From Planctomycetota bacterium (GTDB taxonomy: Bacteria; Planctomycetota; Phycisphaerae; Sedimentisphaerales; Anaerohalosphaeraceae), in contig DAOVVQ010000109.1 of assembly GCA_030637065.1 (NCBI GenBank), positions 1-11,139 of the forward strand: a stretch of DNA of 11,139 nucleotides, read 5' to 3'. The position numbers and the translations under genes are program-made. The notes beneath the pieces are model-generated. The model saw only the letters and a program-made list of their open reading frames with translations, made no database searches and had not been told where the DNA came from. Shown one piece after another: positions 5,756-11,139 of this stretch. Each line of letters opens with the position of its first letter. The stretch's first letter is position 1.

Positions 5756-7142
5756 CAACATAGACCGCAATGTCCTGATCGTTGACCGCGATCCGGCGAT
5801 GGTTCGGACCTTGCTGGAAATGCTTGCCGCAAGGGGGCTGCGCGGAACGGTTGCAGGCGACAGGGACGCCGCCGCCGACCACCTTGACCGCGGCATCTGG
5901 GACATGGTATTTGTCGATTTCGATATTATCGCGGATACGAAGACAAACGACTGCTCCGGATTCATACGCAAAATCAAGGCACAACTGCCCGAACTGCCCA
6001 TAATCATGCTAAGCGGCAGCGACTCGGCCCAAAAGGCCCTGACAGCAATGCGAACGGGATGCGACGAATTCATCGTAAAACCCGTCGCCGGCAAACTGCT
6101 CGAAAATCTGCTGGGAACATTCGTGCCAAATCACGAAACCAGCGTACTTGCCGCCGGAGACCATTCGAACGGATCTTCATACAAGATCATAGGATCGAGC
6201 GATTCTCTCACGCGGACCATTCAGCTCGCAAGACAAGTCGCCCCGACCTCTGCACCGGTCCTGATCACAGGTGAAAGCGGCACCGGAAAAGAACTCATCG
6301 CCCAGCTCGTACACGACCACAGCCGAAGAGCGGCTGGGCCGTTTATAAAGGTCAACTGCGCCGCCCTCAACGACTCGCTGCTCGAAAGCGAACTCTTTGG
6401 ACACGAAAAAGGGGCCTTTACAGGCGCCTGCGACAGGCACAGGGGCAGATTCGAGAGGGCCCACGGCGGAACACTGCTGCTCGATGAGATCACCGAAACC
6501 CAGCCGGCATTCCAGGCAAAACTCCTCAGAGTGCTCGAAGAAATGAACTTCGAACGGGTCGGCGGAACCGAAAACGTAAACGTAAACGTAAGGATCGTCA
6601 GCACCACAAATACCGACATCCTCCAAAAGGTCCATGACGGCAATTTCCGCCCGGACCTCTACTACCGGCTCTGCGGAATAAAACTCATCGTCGAGCCGCT
6701 CAGGCAAAGAACACCCGATATCGCCGAGCTTACGTGGTTTTTCGTCAACCAGTTCGCCCACGAAGCAAAGAGACGCATCACCTCGCTCGACCCGGTAATG
6801 CTCGACATCTTTGAAAAATACCACTGGCCCGGAAACATCCGGCAATTGCGAAACGTGATCAGAACAGCCCTGATATTAGGCTGCGGACCGGCTCTGTCAC
6901 TGTCCGACGTCTCATGGCTCATCGACGAACTCCAACCGCGATGCCGGACTCAATGCGACCTGCCGGCGAATCTGGTCGGAACAACGCTGAGACAACTCGA
7001 ACAGCAGGCCATCCTCGCCACTCTGGACCACACCGACGGAAACCGTACAAAAGCCGCAAGAGTACTAGGTATAAGAGACCGAACACTGCGCGATAAGGTA
7101 AAAAAATATCTAACAGGAGACAGGCTGCAACCGACCGGGTGA
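5736..7142 (+). CDS. Sigma-54-dependent response regulator, NtrC/FlrC/FlgR-like, encoded within the flagellar operon
   Basis: A 468-residue three-domain activator. The receiver (about 10-128) looks functional: acidic pair D17/D19 in IVDRDP, phospho-acceptor D61 in MVFVDFD, S93, and K115 in IVKPV. The AAA+ module (about 150-380) has Walker A GESGTGKE (179-186), a canonical sigma-54 contact loop GAFTGA (226-231), Walker B GGTLLLDE (244-251), sensor I near 289-294 and arginine-finger region RPDLYYRL (305-312). A Fis-type helix-turn-helix is at 430-456 (TKAARVLGIRDRTLRDKV). GTG 5736 is the only usable start: an in-frame TAA lies at 5712, and the first internal ATG would remove receiver strand 1. 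GGAG at 5722-5725 is its ribosome site. It overlaps the TPR gene before it by 20 bases. Sitting between a sigma-54 promoter and flagellar structural genes, it probably activates flagellar sigma-54 promoters, including its own. No cognate kinase is in view. Confidence 0.94.
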   Translation: MTQTVSDNIDRNVLIVDRDPAMVRTLLEMLAARGLRGTVAGDRDAAADHLDRGIWDMVFVDFDIIADTKTNDCSGFIRKIKAQLPELPIIMLSGSDSAQKALTAMRTGCDEFIVKPVAGKLLENLLGTFVPNHETSVLAAGDHSNGSSYKIIGSSDSLTRTIQLARQVAPTSAPVLITGESGTGKELIAQLVHDHSRRAAGPFIKVNCAALNDSLLESELFGHEKGAFTGACDRHRGRFERAHGGTLLLDEITETQPAFQAKLLRVLEEMNFERVGGTENVNVNVRIVSTTNTDILQKVHDGNFRPDLYYRLCGIKLIVEPLRQRTPDIAELTWFFVNQFAHEAKRRITSLDPVMLDIFEKYHWPGNIRQLRNVIRTALILGCGPALSLSDVSWLIDELQPRCRTQCDLPANLVGTTLRQLEQQAILATLDHTDGNRTKAARVLGIRDRTLRDKVKKYLTGDRLQPTG

Positions 7143-7194
7143 CACAACAGGATAACGAAGCAGCGAATAAACAAAATATTAGGAGCCAAAAAAA

Positions 7195-7803
7195 ATGGCC
7201 GATGACAAAGAAAAAAAAGAAGAAAAAAAACAGGAAAGCCAGGAGCAGTCCGGTGAAGAACAATCAAAGGACGGCGATAAGAAATCCTCTTCCTTCGGCC
7301 TGAGTACATGGATAATACTTGTCGCGATCATCTTCGCAGGCGCAACGGGAGGATTCGCCCTCGCACAACTTATTGCCGGAAGCAGACCCGAACCCGTAGT
7401 CGAGGAAAAACCCCAGGACGGCAAACCCGCCGAGGTACAGACTTTCGAAGACCTCGTCGCCAAGGCAAATAATGACGGAAAACCGTGGGTTTACGAACTG
7501 GAACCCGTTGTCGCCAACCTCGACGAGCCCGGCGTGACAAGATACGGAAGGGTGGCAATAACTATCGAATTAAGCGCCGAAATGGACCCGGAAAAAGGAA
7601 CCGTTTTCCTCGACGAAAAGAAACTCCTCCTCAGAGACTGGCTTACGACATACATCGCGGGACTCAGCCTCGAAAGAGTAAGAGGAACAAGGAACCTGAG
7701 CAGGATCAAAAAAGAGATCAGGGACCATTTCAACGAATTACTGTTCGCTGAAAGCAAACCGTTCGTGCAGACTATCCTCTTCAAGGAGTTTGCCATCCAA
7801 TGA
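7195..7803 (+). CDS. fliL: Flagellar basal body-associated protein FliL
   Basis: A 202-residue single-pass inner-membrane protein of the FliL family, which surrounds or stabilises the stator units and affects motor torque. Residues 1-33 are a highly charged Lys/Glu/Gln cytoplasmic tail, longer than in many FliL proteins. One membrane helix spans about 38-61, and the periplasmic domain begins near 97 with YELEPVVANLDEPG, matching the family's Y-x-L-x-P-x-x-x-N-L block. The C-terminus has the usual IKKEIRDHFNELL helix and ends in VQTILFKEFAIQ. A strong AGGAG at 7181-7185 sits nine bases before the ATG. The stop overlaps the start of fliM as ATGA (7800-7803), so the two are probably translationally coupled. 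Confidence 0.9.
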   Translation: MADDKEKKEEKKQESQEQSGEEQSKDGDKKSSSFGLSTWIILVAIIFAGATGGFALAQLIAGSRPEPVVEEKPQDGKPAEVQTFEDLVAKANNDGKPWVYELEPVVANLDEPGVTRYGRVAITIELSAEMDPEKGTVFLDEKKLLLRDWLTTYIAGLSLERVRGTRNLSRIKKEIRDHFNELLFAESKPFVQTILFKEFAIQ

Positions 7804-8762
7804 CAAACCCGCTCGGCGACAATAAGTTAACTCACGGCATGCTTGGTCAGTTGATCAGTACCGCACAGGCCCAGGTGACCGAACAGCCCGAGGTCGAGAC
7901 CGAGGAATACAACTGGCTCGAACCCCATCATTTCGACCCCGAACAGATGGCCATGATCGAGGCATTCGGCAAAAAACTCGAAGAATCGCTCACCGAATCC
8001 TTCACCAACCACTGCCAGGGCGAATTCAGCACATCGCTTACGTCCATCACCCAGCAGTTCTCGCTTCAACTCGCGGAGGTTACCGCTGCGGAAAGAGAAG
8101 ACAGCTTCTTCCTGCCCTTCACCGCCGACAAGAAAAAATGCGGATTTCTTAACCTCGCCCCCGAAGCGGCAATAGCACTCATCAGTCACATGCTCTGTGA
8201 TTTCGACAGCTCCGGCGACGTCGGACGAAAACTTTCGCTCCTCGAAGAAAGCATCCTGATGGACATCGCCTGCGTCATAATCACCACCCTCGGCGAGGCA
8301 TTTCAGGAAACTACGACTATTGATATTCAACCCGCACGCAATCTGGTCAATGGCGACTGGCCGCTGGATATCGCGGAAACCGAACATCTCACCACATTCA
8401 CGCTCGCCGTCGATCACCCGGAGGCCCCGCTGCAGGTCGAATTTACCATACTCTCGAAAACCATCGAGCCGATCGCCGGGATCCAGCCCCAAACCGCCAC
8501 GCCGCCTTCGAAGCAGGAAATGTCCAACACGATCATGCAGCATGCACACAAGGCCCTGGTCGAAGTTACCGCAAGGCTTTGCTCGACATCGATCAAGCTC
8601 AACGATGTCATGAATCTTTCCACAGGCGACATCGTCATGCTCAATAAGAAAACGAACGAACCGCTCGATGTGCTGCTCAATCAGAGGGATTGCTTCAGGG
8701 CATACCCGGCCAGCGCATCGGGAAAATACGCTATCGTTATGACACAGGCGACTGGAGAGTAG
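7800..8762 (+). CDS. fliM: Flagellar motor switch protein FliM (divergent)
   Basis: A 320-residue C-ring protein, normal length for FliM. After a variable N-terminus, YNWLEPHHFDPEQMAMIEAF (37-56) corresponds to the start of the FliM middle domain. LSLLEESILMDIACVII (145-161) matches the helix that follows the GGxG region in other FliM proteins. The C-terminus (about 250-316) is a FliN-like SpoA domain, including STGDIVMLNKKTNEPLDVLL. Two expected features are weak. The CheY-P-binding peptide normally reading LSQxEIDALL may survive only as LTHGMLGQLI (10-19), and the GGxG motif before residue 145 is replaced by CDFDSSGDVG (133-142). Position between fliL and fliN supports the assignment. CheC/CheX-type phosphatases share the middle fold but lack the SpoA domain, so they are excluded. 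Confidence 0.83.
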   Translation: MTNPLGDNKLTHGMLGQLISTAQAQVTEQPEVETEEYNWLEPHHFDPEQMAMIEAFGKKLEESLTESFTNHCQGEFSTSLTSITQQFSLQLAEVTAAEREDSFFLPFTADKKKCGFLNLAPEAAIALISHMLCDFDSSGDVGRKLSLLEESILMDIACVIITTLGEAFQETTTIDIQPARNLVNGDWPLDIAETEHLTTFTLAVDHPEAPLQVEFTILSKTIEPIAGIQPQTATPPSKQEMSNTIMQHAHKALVEVTARLCSTSIKLNDVMNLSTGDIVMLNKKTNEPLDVLLNQRDCFRAYPASASGKYAIVMTQATGE

Positions 8763-8813
8763 CCGCAAACGAATATTATTATCAGGAAAATATAAACGTT
8801 AAAAGGAAGCAAG

Positions 8814-9218
8814 ATGGCCAAGACAGAAGAAGCTCAAACACAGGACCAGGAAGCACCGGAAAACGCCGAGGAAACTCAACAGGAATCCGGCCAGACAGAG
8901 GCACAGACAGCCGAGTTCGCCGAGGCGCAGGATGCCGACGTCGCACCAGGCGAAGAAAACCTCGATATCCTGCTTGATATCACCATGCCGATAACCGTTA
9001 ACCTCGGCAAAACCGTCGTGCCGTTCAGACGGCTGCTCCAACTCGGACCGGGGTCGGTCATCGAACTTGACAAAACAATCGGCCAGCCCGCCGAACTGTT
9101 CGTTCAGGACATAAAATTCGCCACGGGAGACGTCGTCGTCGTCGACGGATATTTCGGCGTTAAGATAAAGGATGTACTCGGAGCCGACTCGTTAAGTAAA
9201 GCCATGCAGCAGCAGTAA
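8814..9218 (+). CDS. fliN: Flagellar motor switch protein FliN
   Basis: A 134-residue protein whose C-terminal half (about 49-122) is a clear FliN/SpoA domain: LDILLDITMPITVNLGKT, then LLQLGPGSVIELDKTIGQP, and GDVVVVDGYFGVKI near the end. FliN forms the lower C-ring with FliM and helps dock export cargo. The first 48 residues are an acidic Gln/Glu/Ala-rich tail, probably disordered, with only K3 as a basic residue. AGGAAG at 8804-8809 lies four bases before the ATG. It is separated from fliM by 51 bases that hold nothing recognisable except this ribosome site. Confidence 0.93.
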   Translation: MAKTEEAQTQDQEAPENAEETQQESGQTEAQTAEFAEAQDADVAPGEENLDILLDITMPITVNLGKTVVPFRRLLQLGPGSVIELDKTIGQPAELFVQDIKFATGDVVVVDGYFGVKIKDVLGADSLSKAMQQQ

Positions 9219-9266
9219 CACCGAAAATCAACCGAACCCGGGTAACAGAGGCAGACAGTAACAAAA

Positions 9267-11139
9267 ATGAAAGATACCGATACACAAAACCAGATGGCGC
9301 CGCTTACGGCAAAGCTTGCATCGAAGAGCAACCTGATCTTCGCCGGCGGACTGGTCGCAATACTCGCAACACTGCTGATCCCACTGCCGACATTCCTCCT
9401 GGACATCGCACTTTCATGCAGCATCTCCATGGCAATAGCCGTCCTGATCATAGTCCTTGCGACAAACCAGCCGGTCGAACTGTCCACATTCCCGTCACTC
9501 CTGCTCATCAGCACGCTCTTTCGACTGTCACTTAACGTCGCATCGACAAGACTGATCCTCCTTCAGGGCAATGCGGGAACCATCATAGACACGTTCGGAA
9601 ACTTCGTCGCCGGCGGCAACCTCATCGTCGGCATGGTAATGTTCATTATTCTCGTCGTAATCCAGTTCGTGGTCATCACAAAAGGTGCCTCGCGTATCAG
9701 CGAGGTCAGCGCAAGATTCGTGCTCGATGCAATGCCCGGAAAACAAATGGCGATCGACGCCGACCTCAGCGCAGGAAACATCACGGACGCACAGGCAAAA
9801 GAGCGAAGAGAAGAAATCGTGAAAGAAAGCGAATTCTACGGGGCAATGGACGGTGCAAGCAAGTTCATCAACGGCGATGCAAAAGCGGGACTCATCATCA
9901 CCGCCGTCAACCTCGTCGGAGGGATCATACTCGGATACACACGAGGAATGCCCATCGAAAGCGCTATAAGACAGTATTCGATACTATCCATCGGTGACGG
10001 CCTCGTAAGCCAGATACCTTCCATCATCATCGCGGTAAGCTCGGGATTCCTCGTCAGCAAGATCAGGTCACAACACACCCTCAGCTACGACCTCACCAGG
10101 CAAATGCTAAAGCACCGCCAGCCGATCGCAATCGCATCCGTCGTCATCTTCGCATTCGCATTCGTACCGGGATTCCCCAAATTACCGTTCTTCGCGATCT
10201 CGGCAATGGCCGCATACTACGTCTGGTCCGTAAAGCAGGAAGAACCGGAGCCCGAAGAGAAAACCGAATCCGTCTCCGATGACGAATCAAAAGACAACTC
10301 CTCCGTCGAAGAACTCCTCGATGTCGACCTGCTGTCGATACTCGTAGGCGTACGACTCATCGGAATGGTCGACCCAAGAAAGAAAAGCAGTGTGCTGGAC
10401 CGGATCGGAGCATTAAGAAGAAAGTTCGCCCAGCAGCTCGGCATGATCGTCCCGCTCGTCAGGCTCCGCGACAATATCAATCTCGAGGCAAACGCCTACG
10501 AGATCAGACTTTACGACCACGTAATCGCAAAAGGATGCATCGAACCGGACAAATTCCTGGCAATGGACTCCGGAAACGTCGAAAAACCCGTCAAGGGAAT
10601 CCCGACAAAAGAGCCCGTTTACGGACTGCCCGCACTGTGGGTCGCGCCGGCACAAAAGCAAGAGGCTGAGATGAGCGGATACACCGTAATAGACCCCGAA
10701 TCGGTCCTCATTACGCATCTGTCCGAAACCTTAAACAACCAGGCACACGAACTGCTCACACGAGAAGACGTCCAGCAACTCGTAGACCGACTCAGAACCG
10801 TTCAGCCATCACTCGTCGGTGAGGTCGTCGGAGAACTCATCCCAATCGGACTACTGCAGCGAATACTGCAAAACCTGCTCAGAGAAGGTGTATCGATACG
10901 AGACCTGCCGCTCATACTCGAGGCCATCGGCGAAAACGCCTCCAGAACAAAAAGCGCCACACTGCTGACAGAGATCGCAAGAAAGGCCCTGACAAGAACC
11001 ATCACCGAACAGCACAAAAACATCACCGGATCGATCACAGCTATCACCCTGAACCCCACCCTCGAACACCTTCTGGTCGCAAACCTCCACCAACAGGGCG
11101 AAGCGATCACACTGGCCATACCGCCGGAAATGGCCATGG
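9267..11139 (+). CDS. flhA: Flagellar export gate protein FlhA (3' end beyond the window)
   Basis: The frame stays open to the right edge (624 codons); family members are usually near 690, so roughly 70 residues are missing. FlhA forms the ring of the flagellar type III export gate, coupling ion flow to export and docking chaperone-substrate complexes. Residues about 22-321 contain the hydrophobic helices, with the conserved FRLSLNVASTRLIL (85-98) and the cytoplasmic loop SEVSARFVLDAMPGKQMAID (145-164). An acidic linker (323-350, PEPEEKTESVSDDES) leads to the soluble cytoplasmic domain, with YGLPALWVAP (452-461) and LVGEVVGELIPIGLLQRILQ (516-535). Flagellar identity, and not a virulence-type SctV, is supported by fliM/fliN next door. 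ATG 9267 is the only start after the in-frame TAA at 9243; its ribosome site (GAGG, 15 bases away) is poor, so expression may depend on fliN translation. Confidence 0.96.
   Translation, partial: MKDTDTQNQMAPLTAKLASKSNLIFAGGLVAILATLLIPLPTFLLDIALSCSISMAIAVLIIVLATNQPVELSTFPSLLLISTLFRLSLNVASTRLILLQGNAGTIIDTFGNFVAGGNLIVGMVMFIILVVIQFVVITKGASRISEVSARFVLDAMPGKQMAIDADLSAGNITDAQAKERREEIVKESEFYGAMDGASKFINGDAKAGLIITAVNLVGGIILGYTRGMPIESAIRQYSILSIGDGLVSQIPSIIIAVSSGFLVSKIRSQHTLSYDLTRQMLKHRQPIAIASVVIFAFAFVPGFPKLPFFAISAMAAYYVWSVKQEEPEPEEKTESVSDDESKDNSSVEELLDVDLLSILVGVRLIGMVDPRKKSSVLDRIGALRRKFAQQLGMIVPLVRLRDNINLEANAYEIRLYDHVIAKGCIEPDKFLAMDSGNVEKPVKGIPTKEPVYGLPALWVAPAQKQEAEMSGYTVIDPESVLITHLSETLNNQAHELLTREDVQQLVDRLRTVQPSLVGEVVGELIPIGLLQRILQNLLREGVSIRDLPLILEAIGENASRTKSATLLTEIARKALTRTITEQHKNITGSITAITLNPTLEHLLVANLHQQGEAITLAIPPEMAM

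Noticed and set aside
6571..6588. Triple AACGTA hexamer repeat inside the second activator
   Set aside because: It encodes NVNVNV in a beta strand of the AAA+ domain at the usual position before sensor I, so it is ordinary coding sequence.
7827..8768. A 313-codon open frame on the minus strand
   Set aside because: It is fully antisense to fliM, has no ribosome site, and its composition (Gly/Glu/Arg/Phe-rich) is what the complement of the fliM codons gives.

Overview
The window is a chromosomal flagellar locus from a Gram-negative-type bacterium using the sigma-54 programme. The gene content is flgD (partial), two sigma-54 activators, two exported tetratricopeptide proteins, fliL, fliM, fliN and flhA (partial). 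Moderate GC, NTG starts, large periplasmic TPR proteins beside flagellar genes and hairpin repeats in the spacers suggest Planctomycetota, perhaps class Phycisphaerae. That placement is an inference from style and not from a marker gene.

Layout. At the left edge (1-89, minus strand) is the start of flgD, with a near-consensus sigma-54 promoter 79 bases upstream of its start codon. A gene-poor stretch (90-639) follows, holding that promoter, a degenerate 31-33 bp tandem repeat and a possible promoter for the next gene. At 640-2028 is a stand-alone sigma-54 activator (receiver-like, AAA+, Fis-type helix-turn-helix). The second spacer (2029-2525) holds a long hairpin with nested palindromes, a separate 24 bp dyad, and a second sigma-54 promoter (2422-2437) whose 16-base core differs from the flgD one at a single position.

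From 2526 to the right edge all genes are on the plus strand and tightly packed, with overlaps at three junctions, so they look like one operon: a membrane-anchored TPR protein with an apparent secretin-N-terminal-like domain, a secreted TPR protein (TTG start), a second sigma-54 response regulator (GTG start), fliL, a divergent fliM, fliN and flhA running off the end.

How the parts fit. The two sigma-54 promoters would be co-activated by one or both activators, switching on hook assembly (FlgD) and the stator/switch/export module (FliL, FliM, FliN, FlhA) together. The second activator lies inside the operon it could control, which would give positive feedback. The two TPR proteins sit at the operon front, on the periplasmic side of the membrane. 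They have no counterpart in the standard enterobacterial flagellar gene set and are the best candidates for a lineage-specific component of this flagellum.
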